From an uncultured Porphyromonadaceae bacterium (lineage in GTDB: Bacteria; Bacteroidota; Bacteroidia; Bacteroidales; Muribaculaceae), in contig CAMWIM010000007.1 in assembly GCA_947174335.1 (NCBI GenBank), positions 1-58,777 on the forward strand: a DNA stretch of 58,777 nucleotides, written 5' to 3'. Positions 24,923-34,816 of this stretch are shown one piece after another. The stretch's first letter is position 1; each line of letters starts with the position of its first letter. The notes below the pieces were generated by a model, which was not told the DNA's origin, ran no database searches, and worked only from the letters and a program-made list of their open reading frames with translations. The position numbers and the translations under genes are program-made.

Positions 24923-25888
24923 TTAACCTCTGATAATTTCTGTATCGGCTGAAACAATTGGCTTTGTACTCTCATCAGCACAAAGAACAACCAATAGGTT
25001 CCCTGCAAGACGAGATTTGTGTTCATCACTGAATTTGACATCTTCTTCATCAAGACGGGTGAGAGCCATTTTTACCATTGTAACCGCACCGTCAACAATT
25101 TTTTCACGAGCCGACAGAATCGCCGAAGCTTGCTGACGACGTAACATTACTGCTGCGATTTCGGGTGCGTAAGCAAGATAATTGAGGCGTGCTTCAACTA
25201 CCTCAATTCCAGCCATAAAAAGCCGTTCGTTAATTTTTTGTTCAAGCAATTCATTGATTTCATCGCCACCATCGCGCAGAGTCAAATCTCCGCTTGAGGC
25301 ATCATCGTTATCATAGGCATAACGGCGAGTTACGTCGCGTAACGCGGCATCGCTTTGGATGCGTACAAATGTCTCAAGGGCACGGTCATTAACATGGCTG
25401 TTGGCGCCAAGTGATTGTGAGTCAATATCAAAAATCGCACGATAAGTGTCTTTGATACGCCAAACAAGAACCATTCCAATTAGAACCGGGTTCCCAATTT
25501 TATCATTTACTTTGATTGGCTCAATATCCATGTTGTGCATTCTCAACGATAGATGTTGACGTTTCATAAGCGGATTGATCCATAGATAGCCTACTCGGCG
25601 ACATGTCCCGGCATATTTTCCGAAGAAAATCAGAATTGTCGATTGGTTAGGTTCTTGAATGACAAATCCTGAGAGCATGAAGATAATTATTACTGCCATT
25701 ACAAAAATAGCAATTCCATAATAGACCTTTTCATTTGCTATAAAACGAATTGTACATGCTACTGTAAGGGTAGCAAGTGCAATTATAATCAGCCATGCCA
25801 AAAATCCGTTAAGTACCATTCCGGGGTACTCACGTTCTTTATTTTCAGATTTGTTTTCTGAAATATTACCGGTTGCGTTCTCAGACAT
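24923..25888 (-). CDS. SPFH / Band 7 domain membrane protein
   Basis: 321 aa. Hydrophilic N-terminus (1-25), two membrane segments (about 28-48 and 56-76), then an SPFH domain: FVIQEPNQSTILIFFGKYAGT, YLWINPL, RMHNMDIEPIKVNDKIGNPV, and the C-terminal pattern LRRQQASAILSAREKIVDGA. SPFH proteins form ring-like membrane scaffolds; the role of this one is not known. In other genomes it is often paired with a small Arc-like protein, which is absent here. It is transcribed divergently from the VanZ-like gene, with 81 bp between the starts. Confidence 0.88.
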   Translation of the reverse strand: MSENATGNISENKSENKEREYPGMVLNGFLAWLIIIALATLTVACTIRFIANEKVYYGIAIFVMAVIIIFMLSGFVIQEPNQSTILIFFGKYAGTCRRVGYLWINPLMKRQHLSLRMHNMDIEPIKVNDKIGNPVLIGMVLVWRIKDTYRAIFDIDSQSLGANSHVNDRALETFVRIQSDAALRDVTRRYAYDNDDASSGDLTLRDGGDEINELLEQKINERLFMAGIEVVEARLNYLAYAPEIAAVMLRRQQASAILSAREKIVDGAVTMVKMALTRLDEEDVKFSDEHKSRLAGNLLVVLCADESTKPIVSADTEIIRG

Positions 25889-25938
25889 AATTAATCAGTT
25901 TTTATGTTGTATTAAAGTGTTGTTTAAACTAAAAAGAT

Positions 25939-25946
25939 TAAATTTG
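25939..25946 (+). promoter_or_regulatory. -7 element (TAAATTTG) of the VanZ-like gene
   Basis: TAAATTTG 23 bases before the ATG at 25970; TTG at 25920-25922 is 16 bp upstream. Confidence 0.5.
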
Positions 25947-25969
25947 CAATCTACTTAAAAATAAAAGAT

Positions 25970-26380
25970 ATGATAAAACAAATAATGCTCAGATTACCTC
26001 AATGGCTTTTTTCAATAATCGTGCTTTTGGCGATTCTTTATTTGACCTTAGTTCCTAAGCCATTACCTGACACAAATATCAGATTGTTTCCTCATGTCGA
26101 TAAAGTAGTTCATGCAATTATGTTTGGAGGATTATATTTTTGTCTTGTTCTTGACTTTTTAAGAAATCGAGCTCTCTGTCATCAGAGCTATATCATACCG
26201 TTTTCAATTAATATCACATTCTTTTTATCGTGTATTGCGCTCGGTGGTCTGATTGAGCTCATTCAAAGTTGGCTCGGTTTCGGGCGCAGTTGTGATATTT
26301 ATGATTTTTATGCCGATACAGCCGGAGTGATTTTGTTTGCTACTTTTTCTAAAAAAGTTGTATGCTCTTGGTTTAAATGA
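25970..26380 (+). CDS. VanZ-like family membrane protein
   Basis: 136 aa with about four hydrophobic segments. It has the VanZ-like pattern: [23 protein letters not shown] (His after Asp-Lys, split here only for description), then MFGGLY, IELIQSW and the [16 protein letters not shown] block, which carries the conserved Asp residues near the end. Inner-membrane protein; biochemical function is unknown for most members, and resistance to glycopeptides is not implied. Its last 8 bp overlap the 3' end of pyrD on the opposite strand. Confidence 0.82.
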   Translation: MIKQIMLRLPQWLFSIIVLLAILYLTLVPKPLPDTNIRLFPHVDKVVHAIMFGGLYFCLVLDFLRNRALCHQSYIIPFSINITFFLSCIALGGLIELIQSWLGFGRSCDIYDFYADTAGVILFATFSKKVVCSWFK

Positions 26381-27278
26381 TCCCTCTGAGCTCATTTATA
26401 TCGCTTACGTTATGACGGTGACAATAATCGTCTATCTCATCAACAATTTTAGAAGTTACCGTCGGGTCAACAAAGTTGTATGTCCCAACTTGTATTGCCG
26501 TTGCACCTGCCATGATAAATTCCAACGCATCTTTACCGGACGTGATACCGCCAAGACCTATTATCGGAATTTTTACTGCTTTGGCAACTTGCCAAACCAT
26601 TCTGACAGCAATCGGACGCACAGCCGGACCTGATAGTCCACCTGTAATAGTTGACAGGTAAGGGCGTTGACGTTCTACATCAATTGCCATTCCAAGCATT
26701 GTGTTGATGAGCGAAACCGAGTCGGCACCTTCTGCTTCTACAGCTTTGGCGATTGACGCTATATCAGTTACATTGGGCGAAAGTTTGACAATCAAAGTTT
26801 TATTAAACGCATTTCTTACCGCTTTGGTAACTGATGCGGCTCCTTCACATGTCGTACCGAATGCCATTCCCCCTTGTTTAACATTAGGGCATGATATGTT
26901 AACTTCTATGGCGTTGATGCGTTCAAGCGGAGCAAGTCGACGTGCAACTTCGACATAATCATCAATTGAAGCACCTGAAACATTTACAATAATTTCAGAG
27001 TCTATATCGAGCAGTGTCGGATAAATATTGTTGATAAAATAGTCAACACCTTTATTTTGCAATCCCACGGCATTAAGCATTCCCGACGGGGTTTCTGCCA
27101 TTCGTGGATAGTCGTTACCTTCGCGTGCATTAAGTGTAGTTCCTTTAACTATAAATCCGCCAAGACGGTTAAGATCTACAAAGTCGGCAAACTCAGTTCC
27201 ATATCCAAATGTTCCGGATGCGGTCAGTACCGGATTTTTGAGCTTTAATGAGCCTATTTCTACATTTAATCTTGCCAT
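26373..27278 (-). CDS. pyrD: Dihydroorotate dehydrogenase, class 1B catalytic subunit
   Basis: 301 aa. FMN enzyme oxidising dihydroorotate to orotate. Motifs: [16 protein letters not shown] (K45), NAVGLQNKG, the active-site Cys of class 1 in EVNISCPN (C130; class 2 has Ser), VKLSPNV, and [19 protein letters not shown] near the C-terminus. The presence of pyrK directly upstream marks it as the NAD-linked heterotetrameric 1B type. Its start overlaps the end of pyrK by 13 bp, indicating translational coupling. Its 3' end overlaps the VanZ-like gene on the other strand. Confidence 0.97.
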   Translation of the reverse strand: MARLNVEIGSLKLKNPVLTASGTFGYGTEFADFVDLNRLGGFIVKGTTLNAREGNDYPRMAETPSGMLNAVGLQNKGVDYFINNIYPTLLDIDSEIIVNVSGASIDDYVEVARRLAPLERINAIEVNISCPNVKQGGMAFGTTCEGAASVTKAVRNAFNKTLIVKLSPNVTDIASIAKAVEAEGADSVSLINTMLGMAIDVERQRPYLSTITGGLSGPAVRPIAVRMVWQVAKAVKIPIIGLGGITSGKDALEFIMAGATAIQVGTYNFVDPTVTSKIVDEIDDYCHRHNVSDINELRGII

Positions 27279-28042
27279 GTCAGTTGATTTATTTCAAACA
27301 CCGGACCTTCGGTGCAAACACATACATTTCCTTTAGTAGTTCTTTCTACGCAACACAAACAAGCTCCAACACCGCATGCCATCATGTTTTCAAGCGAAAC
27401 AAAACATTGAGTAGAGCTTTTACGTGCATTACGGGCAACTCCTTTCATCATCGGGGCAGGACCACAGCAATAAATACGATCCCATTTCTCGTCCCAGACT
27501 TTGTTTTGAGTTACGAGTCCCGGGTCTCCTGCAGAGCCATCGTCAGTTGAGATGTAAACAGTGCCATATTCTTTTAAGTTGTCAATCATAAGAAGCTCAT
27601 CTTTTGTGCGCGCTCCAATTAAATAATTGACATCAAGACCGTTGTCTCGTAAAATTTTACCAAGATAGAGCAGGGGAGCTGTGCCAACACCTCCACCAAC
27701 GAGTAAAACTCGACCGGTTGCATCTTCAACAGGAAATCCGTTACCCAAAGGCATAACCATATTGAGTACATCTCCAGGCTTTGACGATAACAGATGTTCA
27801 GTTCCATTACCGGCATTACGAATTAGTAACCATAGTTCATTTGTTACTTTATCGACAAAGTTGATTGAAATCGGACGTCTTAAAAAAGTAGTCTTTGAAC
27901 CGTCAACGCTTACCTGGACAAATTGTCCGGCTGCGATTTCGGGCAATTGACTTCCGTTTGCCGGTGTGAGTTTCAATAACCCGAATCGTCCACCAAGCTT
28001 TTCGTTGTGTCTGACAACAAAGTCAAGTATATATTTTTTCAT
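27266..28042 (-). CDS. pyrK: Dihydroorotate dehydrogenase electron-transfer subunit
   Basis: 258 aa from ATG at 28042 ([10 protein letters not shown]); the open frame runs 17 codons further up but crosses the promoter element. FAD domain with [11 protein letters not shown]-binding GGGVGTAPL, and the C-terminal [2Fe-2S] Cys set (CGVGACLCC and a later CVC). It passes electrons from FMN in PyrD to NAD. Cotranscribed with pyrD (13-bp overlap). Confidence 0.96.
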   Translation of the reverse strand: MKKYILDFVVRHNEKLGGRFGLLKLTPANGSQLPEIAAGQFVQVSVDGSKTTFLRRPISINFVDKVTNELWLLIRNAGNGTEHLLSSKPGDVLNMVMPLGNGFPVEDATGRVLLVGGGVGTAPLLYLGKILRDNGLDVNYLIGARTKDELLMIDNLKEYGTVYISTDDGSAGDPGLVTQNKVWDEKWDRIYCCGPAPMMKGVARNARKSSTQCFVSLENMMACGVGACLCCVERTTKGNVCVCTEGPVFEINQLTWQD

Positions 28043-28070
28043 TAAAATATGTGATAAGCAGTTTCTATCG

Positions 28071-28078
28071 CAAAGATA
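28071..28078 (-). promoter_or_regulatory. -7 element (TATCTTTG) of pyrKD
   Basis: Minus-strand TATCTTTG 28 bases before the pyrK ATG. It lies within the upstream extension of the frame and so supports the start at 28042. Confidence 0.65.
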
Positions 28079-28106
28079 CTCATTATTTTCCAATCACTAA
28101 CGTTAA

Positions 28107-28140
28107 TTTGTATAACATTGAAAATTATTTGCTAATTTTG
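28107..28140 (+). promoter_or_regulatory. Promoter of the MATE gene (TTTG, 22 bp, TAATTTTG)
   Basis: TTTG at 28107-28110 and TAATTTTG at 28133-28140. The spacer is slightly longer than the 19-21 bp seen for the other promoters here. 38 bases before the ATG. Confidence 0.6.
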
Positions 28141-28178
28141 CAGGCATTTTAATAAAAATCACATTCCCCAACTAAGCT

Positions 28179-29549
28179 ATGACATCGACACTCAAAAAAA
28201 GTAACAAGATAGACATGCTTAACGGACCATTAATGGGCAAAATTTTACTGTTTGCTTTACCATTGATGGCAAGTGGAGCATTGCAACAGTCATTTAACTC
28301 GGTCGATGTTGCTGTTGTCGGTCGATATTGTAATCCTCAATCTCTTGCCGCTGTTGGTAGCAACGGTATGATTATCAGTCTTATTGTCAATCTTTTTATA
28401 GGTATTTCGGTAGGCGCGAACGTGGTGATTGCACACTATATCGGTCGAAAAGACAATATGGCGGTCAAGAAGGCGGTTGACACCGTGATGTCGCTTGCAA
28501 TTATCTGTGGGGTCATTCTTCTGTTTTTTGGTGTGGCGACTGCTCGCCCTATTCTTGAAGCTATCTCAACTCCACATGATGTGATAGATTTAGCAACGGT
28601 TTATCTGCGTATATATTTTCTTGGTATGCCGTTTTTTATGATTTATAATTTCGGTTCAGCCATATTGCGTAGTATCGGTGACACACGTCGCCCATTCTAT
28701 TGTCTTGTTGCCGGTGGAATTGTTAATGTGATACTAAATCTGGTTCTTGTGCTGTTTTTTGATATGGGTGTAGCCGGTGTTGCTATTGCTACAGTAGCCT
28801 CAAACGTAGTGAGTGCTTTGTTGTTATTGGTAATTTTGGCACGAGAAGAAGAACCCTATCGTGTTAACATTTTCCGTTTTTTGGTCTATCGCCCGGAGCT
28901 GGGTAAAATGCTGAAGATTGGTATGCCTGCCGGTATTCAAGGCATGGTATTCTCATTCTCAAACATATTTATCGTTTCAGGAATCAATACTTTTGGTGCA
29001 GCCGGTTCGGCAGGTTCAGCGGCTGCTCTCAACTTTGAATATTATTGCTATTTCGTTATTGTCGCTTTTAATAGTGCGGCAGTTGCTTTTACTGGTCAAA
29101 ACTATGGTGCCGGTAAAATTGAGCGTTGTAATCGTGTGTTTTCATTATGTTCGATTATGGCACTTGTGGGATGTGCGCTCCTCAATGTCTTGATTGTGTG
29201 GCAAAAAGAATTTTTTATTTCATTTTTCACTAACGATCCTGAAGTTGCCCGCTTTGGCTACATACGTTTGACTGTTGTCTTATTATTTCAGTTCGTTGCT
29301 ACATCTTATGAGGTTTCCGGAGCTTGTATGCGCGGACTTGGATATTCTATGACTCCGACTGTGTTGACGATTTTTGGTACATGTCTGTTACGTATTGCAT
29401 GGGTCTATTTATTCCATCATACCACAATTATTGAGGGAATGAATGCACTCTTGTTGGTTTACCCAATTAGTTGGACGTTAACAGGAATATCGGTTCTCAC
29501 GGCTTACTTTATTATTCGCCGAAAAGCATATAGAAAAATAACGGTTTGA
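28179..29549 (+). CDS. MATE family efflux transporter
   Basis: 456 aa with about 12 membrane helices in two similar halves (for example PLMASGALQQSFNSVDVAVVGR in helix 1 and the matching GMPAGIQGMVFSFSNIFIVSG in helix 7, given here as landmarks). MATE proteins export cationic drugs, toxins or metabolites in exchange for Na+ or H+. The DinF/NorM sub-branch cannot be assigned by eye, and the substrate is unknown. Single gene, divergent from pyrKD. Confidence 0.92.
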   Translation: MTSTLKKSNKIDMLNGPLMGKILLFALPLMASGALQQSFNSVDVAVVGRYCNPQSLAAVGSNGMIISLIVNLFIGISVGANVVIAHYIGRKDNMAVKKAVDTVMSLAIICGVILLFFGVATARPILEAISTPHDVIDLATVYLRIYFLGMPFFMIYNFGSAILRSIGDTRRPFYCLVAGGIVNVILNLVLVLFFDMGVAGVAIATVASNVVSALLLLVILAREEEPYRVNIFRFLVYRPELGKMLKIGMPAGIQGMVFSFSNIFIVSGINTFGAAGSAGSAAALNFEYYCYFVIVAFNSAAVAFTGQNYGAGKIERCNRVFSLCSIMALVGCALLNVLIVWQKEFFISFFTNDPEVARFGYIRLTVVLLFQFVATSYEVSGACMRGLGYSMTPTVLTIFGTCLLRIAWVYLFHHTTIIEGMNALLLVYPISWTLTGISVLTAYFIIRRKAYRKITV

Positions 29550-29561
29550 CAGCACTATTAA

Positions 29562-29583
29562 GTAATGCCATTTAAGGTATTAC
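29562..29583. terminator. Weak hairpin between convergent genes
   Basis: Stem GTAATGCC/GGTATTAC (29562-29569 with 29576-29583, one G-U) between the MATE stop and the stop of the minus-strand lipoprotein gene. No strong T-run; assignment as terminator is tentative. Confidence 0.4.
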
Positions 29584-29586
29584 AGG

Positions 29587-30390
29587 TTATTGGTTGAGAT
29601 CACTTTCTTTAACCATTTGCATAAGCGTATCGCTTGGAACTACAATATCAACTTTTTCTCCGATTTTGTCAATATCATATAAATACACAAGGCCATATCC
29701 AAGTTGAGCCACTTGTCTTAATTCACGTCCGCGACGGGGGTGGTTAAGCAATTCAGAAATATTGTAGTATATGGCGTGTTCGATAGAATCTTTTTCTGTT
29801 TCAAGGCTTTTACCTCTGAAATCACTGTCAATGCGATAGTTGTATAAGATGTTGTTGTCTAATATTTCAACACCTTGAATATAAATACCCGGACCGATTT
29901 CGCGAGGACACATCGCATTTTCAAGAGCTATTCTGGCTGAGGTTTCAGTGCTGTCCCGCTGAAAAATAGTAGCTTGATTTTCGAGTTCTTGTCGTAGTTC
30001 CTTATTTGATATTTTAAAATTGGCAGTCTGGTTGTTATTTTGATTTGTATAAATAACGTTAAGTGATGCTTTGGCATTAACCATTGCGTTCAGTAAGCGA
30101 GCAGCCGATAGATCATTGAATGAAAGACGTAAGCAGTCGAGTTGTAAGTCTCGGTGTTCTCTTAACTTATCTACATCTGTAAGATGCCCGTCAGCAACTA
30201 AATCCATTGTCACAATATTTGATAATTGGTCATATTCAACAGACAACAGATCTCCAGCCGGACCTTCGTTAAGAGGGCACGCAAAATTTATATCCTTAAC
30301 TATTTCCTGGAGATCTATCACATTTTGTGAAGTACATCCCAATAAAGTCAGGAAAATCAAGGATATAAAAGGTGCTTTTATAAGTTTCAT
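29587..30390 (-). CDS. Lipoprotein of unknown function with an internal repeat
   Basis: 267 aa. Signal peptide MKLIKAPFISLIFLTLLGC with lipobox LLGC (C19). No recognised family. Two stretches resemble each other: residues 37-60 (ACPLNEGPAGDLLSVEYDQL and onwards) and 159-182 (MCPREIGPGIYIQGVEILDN and onwards), both with CP, a glycine pair about five residues later, then V-E and a short strand with N. The protein thus looks like two copies of a domain of about 120 residues with a Cys-Pro at the head of each. It should be membrane-anchored. A TAAATTTG element lies 25 bases upstream of the ATG. Confidence 0.7.
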   Translation of the reverse strand: MKLIKAPFISLIFLTLLGCTSQNVIDLQEIVKDINFACPLNEGPAGDLLSVEYDQLSNIVTMDLVADGHLTDVDKLREHRDLQLDCLRLSFNDLSAARLLNAMVNAKASLNVIYTNQNNNQTANFKISNKELRQELENQATIFQRDSTETSARIALENAMCPREIGPGIYIQGVEILDNNILYNYRIDSDFRGKSLETEKDSIEHAIYYNISELLNHPRRGRELRQVAQLGYGLVYLYDIDKIGEKVDIVVPSDTLMQMVKESDLNQ

Positions 30391-30414
30391 CTGTGCTAAT
30401 TTTCTTTATTTTTG

Positions 30415-30422
30415 CAAATTTA
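30415..30422 (-). promoter_or_regulatory. -7 element (TAAATTTG) of the repeat lipoprotein gene
   Basis: Minus-strand TAAATTTG 25 bases before the ATG at 30390. No clear -33. Confidence 0.55.
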
Positions 30423-30491
30423 CACATTTTTTTAATTTAATCGGCTTTTTTATCATCTAAATTATCAACTTTTAAACTTTCAAGATAAAGT

Positions 30492-31076
30492 TTATCGTTC
30501 AAATTTAAACTTTATCACTTTTCCATAATGCGAAGTGTATTCTCCGGTGAATGTTGAACCGTCAGCACTTAATATCCCGTCAAATTTACCGATAGCAACT
30601 CTCCCTTCGAGAAAATCAGTAAGAATGAAATGAAAACTGTTGTCAGGATTTAAAATTACACCACGAACCTTGACAAGATAATTGGTAGTTGAGGAAGAAC
30701 TGGGATATCGACATCCTTCTCCATTTCCAAGATCTATCTCAAAAATTGTCGGAATAGATCCGAGTCGTCCCTTCATTTTTAATTTCCCAAATTGAGACAA
30801 TTGTTTGATAGCCGGATCTGCGTTTTCTGAAAATGGGTTATATAGTTCGATTTCGGGCTCATTATCGGTATCCTCATTTGTAAAAATATAATGCAGACAC
30901 AAGCCGATAGTAATTACAACGGTTATGAATATAATACTGATAATTATTTCAAGTAAGTGTCGTCGAATCGGAGATTTTTTTCGTGGTCTGTGAATAATGA
31001 GTGGATACCCAATCGATTCTGTTTTTTTATCGTTTAGTGGAGTAGTTTCTGTATTTTCTATCTTATTCTCTGGCAT
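30492..31076 (-). CDS. Hypothetical single-pass membrane protein, 194 aa
   Basis: No family recognised. A polar N-terminus (1-40) rich in Lys and Arg just before a single membrane helix (about 43-65, IIISIIFITVVITIGLCLHYIF), then a 125-residue domain that should face the periplasm and reads as beta-rich: GKLKMKGRLGSIPTIFEID, VRGVILNPDNSFHFIL, GKFDGILSADGSTFTGEY. The positive-inside rule puts the N-terminus in the cytoplasm. It lies 62 bp downstream of alaS on the same strand, with a hairpin between. Confidence 0.65.
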   Translation of the reverse strand: MPENKIENTETTPLNDKKTESIGYPLIIHRPRKKSPIRRHLLEIIISIIFITVVITIGLCLHYIFTNEDTDNEPEIELYNPFSENADPAIKQLSQFGKLKMKGRLGSIPTIFEIDLGNGEGCRYPSSSSTTNYLVKVRGVILNPDNSFHFILTDFLEGRVAIGKFDGILSADGSTFTGEYTSHYGKVIKFKFER

Positions 31077-31087
31077 GATAATATGTA

Positions 31088-31116
31088 AAATGAAGGGCTT
31101 TAATAGCCCTTCATTT
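31088..31116 (-). terminator. Hairpin after alaS
   Basis: 12-bp stem (31088-31099 with 31105-31116) and a 5-base loop. The minus-strand tail is TTTACAT, a short T-run, so read-through into the 194-aa gene is possible. Confidence 0.6.
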
Positions 31117-31138
31117 ATTAGTAATTAGTAGTTTGGAG

Positions 31139-33757
31139 TTATCTGAAATTTTCAAGAAGAGTCGTCATGGCAGTGATGATGCCGTCACCATCTTTTCCGC
31201 CGGCTTGTGCAAATCCCGATTGACCACCACCACCACCTTTGATGGCTTTGGCTGCTTCGCGAATCATTGTTGAGGCATTATGACCTGACGCAACAATATC
31301 GTCGGTCAACATGACGGTAAGTAACGGTTTACCTGATACATCTACAGTTGCACCGAGGAAAACGGTTTTTTCAGGTGAAAGACGACGGACAGCAAATGCT
31401 ACATTTTTAACAACATCCGGGAGGCGTACCCCTGAAAGTTCTACAATTTTAATATCATTTATTACACGCGCTTTTTCAAGGAGTTCACGTGATAGATTGT
31501 TGACTTTTTCTTGGAAATATTCTTCTGCCTTAGCTTTGAGGTCGGCGTTTTCTTCAATAGACTTTTTGATTGCTGCTCCAAGATCAGGCGCATTGTTGAA
31601 CATCTGTGAAATGTTGCGTAGTTCGTCAGTCATGTGGTTTATTGATTCCTCGACTTTTGCACCAGTAATTGCTTCGATACGACGAATACCTGCTGCAATA
31701 GAGCTTTCTGACAAAATTTTAATCATTCCGATATTACCGGTATTATCAACGTGTGTACCACCACAAAGCTCAATTGAGTCTCCATATTTAATAACACGCA
31801 CTTCGTCACCGTATTTCTCGCCAAAGAGTGCCATGGCTCCCATTTCAACTGCTTTTGAAATAGGCATATTGCGGTGTTCATCACGAGATATGGCTGCTCT
31901 GACTTTTTTATTGGCAAGTTGTTCAACTTTGCGAATTTCTTCGGGTGTCATTTTCTGGAAGTGCGAGAAGTCAAATCGAAGTAGGTCGGGCGATACAAAA
32001 GAACCCTTCTGTTCGACATGCGTTCCTAAAACTTCTCGAAGTGCTTCATGGAGTAGGTGAGTAGCCGTATGGTTGCAAGATGTAGCTTGACGGCTTTCAG
32101 TATCAATAGTTGCTTTAAATGTAGCTTCAACATTTGTCGGGAGTTTGGCCGTCAAATGAACACCCATTCCGTTCTCTCTTTTTGTGTCGAAAATCTCAAT
32201 TGTTTCATCACCATCAACTAACACACCGCGGTCACCGACCTGTCCACCCATTTCAGCATAGAAGGGTGTTTCAGAAAGAACAATCTGGTAAAATTCGCGG
32301 TTTTTTTGTTTTACTTTACGGTAGCGTAGGATTTGAGTATCAGTGCTGAATTTATCATAACCGACAAACTGTTGTTCGCCATCTCTAACAATAACCCAGT
32401 CACCGGTTTCTACTGCCGATGCGTTGCGAGCGCGTTGTTTTTGAGCTTCCATCTCTTTATCAAAACCGGCTTGATCAAGTGTCATGCCGTTTTCTTTGAG
32501 AATAAGTTCGGTAAGGTCGAGCGGGAAACCGTAAGTATCATAAAGGATGAATGCTTCTTTACCTGATATTTCAGTTTTACCCTCGGCTTTAGCGCGACTT
32601 ATTGCAGAATCAAGAAGGTGAATACCGTTTTCAAGAGTGCGAAGGAAAGAATCTTCTTCCTCTTTGATGACTTTCATGATAAGCTCGCGCTGGGCGGTAA
32701 GTTCGGGATAGGCTTCACCCATACTGTCGATTAGTGTGTCGACGAGTCGATACATAAATGCCTGCTTTTGTCCGAGGAATGTATAGGCATAACGAACAGC
32801 GCGTCTGAGAATACGACGGATAACATAGCCGGCTTTTGCATTTGATGGCAACTGAGAGTCGGCAATAGAGAATGATATTGTTCTAACGTGGTCGGCGATA
32901 ACACGCATTGCTACGTCAACATCTTTGTCTTTACCATATTCTTTACCTGATAATTCAGCAATCTTGCTGATTAACGGAGTAAATACATCTGTGTCATAGT
33001 TTGATTGTTTACCCTGAAGAGCCATACAAAGACGTTCAAAACCCATACCTGTGTCAATTACTTTTGCAGGAAGAGGTTGTAGTGAGCCGTCAGCCATGCG
33101 CTGATACTGCATAAACACGAGGTTCCAGATCTCAATTACTTGTGGGTGGTCATGGTTTACAAGTGAAGCGCCATCAACTTTTTTACGTTCTTCTTCGCTT
33201 CGAAGGTCAATATGGATTTCAGAACATGGACCACACGGACCGGTATCACCCATTTCCCAAAAGTTATCATGTTTGTTACCATTTATAATATGTGATTCGG
33301 GTAAATGTTGGCTCCAGATTTCGGCAGCCTCGTTGTCACGTTCTAGATTTTCAGAGGGAGAACCTTCAAAAACGGTTGCGTATAGACGGTTGGGATCAAT
33401 TTTTAATACATCCACAAGATATTCCCATGCCCAGTCAATGGCTTCTTTTTTGAAATAGTCGCCAAATGACCAGTTCCCGAGCATTTCAAACATTGTGTGA
33501 TGATATGTGTCATGCCCAACCTCTTCAAGATCATTATGTTTACCGCTGACACGAAGACATTTCTGCGAATCGGCAACACGTTTATATTTTGCCGCTTTAT
33601 TTCCGAGAATGATGTCCTTGAACTGGTTCATACCGGCGTTTGTAAACATCAGTGTCGGGTCATCTTTGATAACCATTGGAGCTGAGGGGACTATATGGTG
33701 TCCCTTGCTTTCAAAAAAAGACTTGAACGAGTCGCGTATCTCTTTTGATGTAGCCAT
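31139..33757 (-). CDS. alaS: Alanyl-tRNA synthetase
   Basis: 872 aa class II synthetase of full length. The N-terminal catalytic domain shows [22 protein letters not shown], split by motif 2, and [13 protein letters not shown]. The editing domain has the zinc-binding HTATHLL (His near residues 564 and 568) and the Cys of [13 protein letters not shown] (about residue 665). The C-terminal part has the glycine-rich [15 protein letters not shown], typical of the C-Ala/DHHA1 region. It charges tRNA-Ala and hydrolyses mis-acylated products. Its promoter interlocks with that of the divergent M23 peptidase gene. Confidence 0.98.
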   Translation of the reverse strand: MATSKEIRDSFKSFFESKGHHIVPSAPMVIKDDPTLMFTNAGMNQFKDIILGNKAAKYKRVADSQKCLRVSGKHNDLEEVGHDTYHHTMFEMLGNWSFGDYFKKEAIDWAWEYLVDVLKIDPNRLYATVFEGSPSENLERDNEAAEIWSQHLPESHIINGNKHDNFWEMGDTGPCGPCSEIHIDLRSEEERKKVDGASLVNHDHPQVIEIWNLVFMQYQRMADGSLQPLPAKVIDTGMGFERLCMALQGKQSNYDTDVFTPLISKIAELSGKEYGKDKDVDVAMRVIADHVRTISFSIADSQLPSNAKAGYVIRRILRRAVRYAYTFLGQKQAFMYRLVDTLIDSMGEAYPELTAQRELIMKVIKEEEDSFLRTLENGIHLLDSAISRAKAEGKTEISGKEAFILYDTYGFPLDLTELILKENGMTLDQAGFDKEMEAQKQRARNASAVETGDWVIVRDGEQQFVGYDKFSTDTQILRYRKVKQKNREFYQIVLSETPFYAEMGGQVGDRGVLVDGDETIEIFDTKRENGMGVHLTAKLPTNVEATFKATIDTESRQATSCNHTATHLLHEALREVLGTHVEQKGSFVSPDLLRFDFSHFQKMTPEEIRKVEQLANKKVRAAISRDEHRNMPISKAVEMGAMALFGEKYGDEVRVIKYGDSIELCGGTHVDNTGNIGMIKILSESSIAAGIRRIEAITGAKVEESINHMTDELRNISQMFNNAPDLGAAIKKSIEENADLKAKAEEYFQEKVNNLSRELLEKARVINDIKIVELSGVRLPDVVKNVAFAVRRLSPEKTVFLGATVDVSGKPLLTVMLTDDIVASGHNASTMIREAAKAIKGGGGGQSGFAQAGGKDGDGIITAMTTLLENFR

Positions 33758-33791
33758 TATATCTTAATTTAACTTATCTTACATTATTTAA

Positions 33792-33827
33792 TCTGCAAAA
33801 TTAGGGATTTTTCGCTAATTTTGCAAA
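33792..33827. promoter_or_regulatory. Interleaved divergent promoters of alaS and the M23 peptidase gene
   Basis: A perfect 11-bp inverted repeat, TGCAAAATTAG and CTAATTTTGCA (33794-33804 and 33815-33825), contains one TAATTTTG -7 element per strand. The alaS -33 (TTTG, complement of 33824-33827) stands 20 bp from the alaS -7 (33796-33803). The peptidase -33 (TCTG, 33792-33795, one mismatch) stands 20 bp from its -7 (33816-33823). Each -33 therefore abuts or overlaps the other promoter's -7. Confidence 0.75.
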
Positions 33828-33852
33828 AGTTTTTCAACGACAATCAATATTT

Positions 33853-34812
33853 ATGAGTAGAAAATTATTTTATAAATATAATGAATTCACAGGTGCTTTT
33901 GAGAGAGTATATCCCTCAAGGATTAACCGTGTATGGTCGATTGTCAAAAACTCATTTGAAGCGATTGCGATTGCTGTTATTTTGATAGGAGGACTCTATT
34001 ATCTTATTGATTTTCCTAAAGAACGTTTACTTAGAGAAGAAAACAGACGTCTTAAGCAACATCTTGACCAACTGGATGATAGATTGACCGAGGCATTGGA
34101 TGTAATGGAAAATATCACAGAGCGTGACAATAATTTTTACAGAGTGATGATGCAGGCTGATCCGATGTCAATCAATCGTCGTACGTCAGGGCATGAACGA
34201 CGAAACATTACCGGATTTGCCGATGCTGAACTTGTAGAAGATGTAACCGAGAAAATGGATCTCCTTGACCGTCTCATATATAGTCAGATTAATTCTTTTG
34301 ATTCACTCAGGACTTATGCGTCTCAGCAAAAGGAACGTCTTGCAAGCATTCCCTCGATTCAACCGATATCACATGATGATATGAAGCAAATGGCATCGGG
34401 TTATGGTACTCGTGTAGATCCGGTATATGGTACGATTAAGTTTCATGAAGGAATGGACTTTGCTTCTGCAACCGGAACTCCGGTATATGCAACCGGAGAC
34501 GGAACAGTGACAACAGCCGGATGGCATAGCGGATATGGAAATATGATTGAACTTAATCATGGTTACAACTATACAACACGTTATGCTCACCTTAGTAAAA
34601 TTATTGTTCAACCTGGACAACGGGTTAAGCGTGGAGACAAGATAGGTGAAGTTGGTAATACCGGTAAATCAACCGGCTCACATCTTCATTATGAAGTAAG
34701 ATATAACGGACAACCACGTAACCCCGTGAATTATTATTTCCAAGATTTAACACCGGAGCAATATGCCGAAATGGTTCGTACCGCTGAGGCTGCTGCTCAT
34801 GTAATGGATTGA
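33853..34812 (+). CDS. M23 family metallopeptidase (MepM/NlpD-like)
   Basis: 319 aa. A cytoplasmic basic stretch (1-35), one membrane helix (about 38-55, AIAIAVILIGGLYYLIDF), a coiled-coil segment (57-100, LLREENRRLKQHLDQLDDRL), a linker, and a C-terminal LytM/M23 domain (about 180-305). Zinc ligands are seen in FHEGMDFA (His and Asp) and SHLHYEV (HxH). It cuts peptide cross-links of peptidoglycan in the periplasm, or activates an amidase if the site is inactive; here the site looks intact. The MerR gene starts four bases after its stop, so the next genes probably share its promoter. Confidence 0.92.
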   Translation: MSRKLFYKYNEFTGAFERVYPSRINRVWSIVKNSFEAIAIAVILIGGLYYLIDFPKERLLREENRRLKQHLDQLDDRLTEALDVMENITERDNNFYRVMMQADPMSINRRTSGHERRNITGFADAELVEDVTEKMDLLDRLIYSQINSFDSLRTYASQQKERLASIPSIQPISHDDMKQMASGYGTRVDPVYGTIKFHEGMDFASATGTPVYATGDGTVTTAGWHSGYGNMIELNHGYNYTTRYAHLSKIIVQPGQRVKRGDKIGEVGNTGKSTGSHLHYEVRYNGQPRNPVNYYFQDLTPEQYAEMVRTAEAAAHVMD

Positions 34813-34816
34813 TTAT

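Noticed and set aside
28043-28093. 17-codon N-terminal extension of PyrK
   Set aside because: It crosses the TATCTTTG promoter element and adds residues not typical of PyrK.
31311-32060. 249-codon open frame on the plus strand inside alaS
   Set aside because: Antisense to the conserved alaS frame; low-complexity Ser/Arg-rich translation typical of a shadow.
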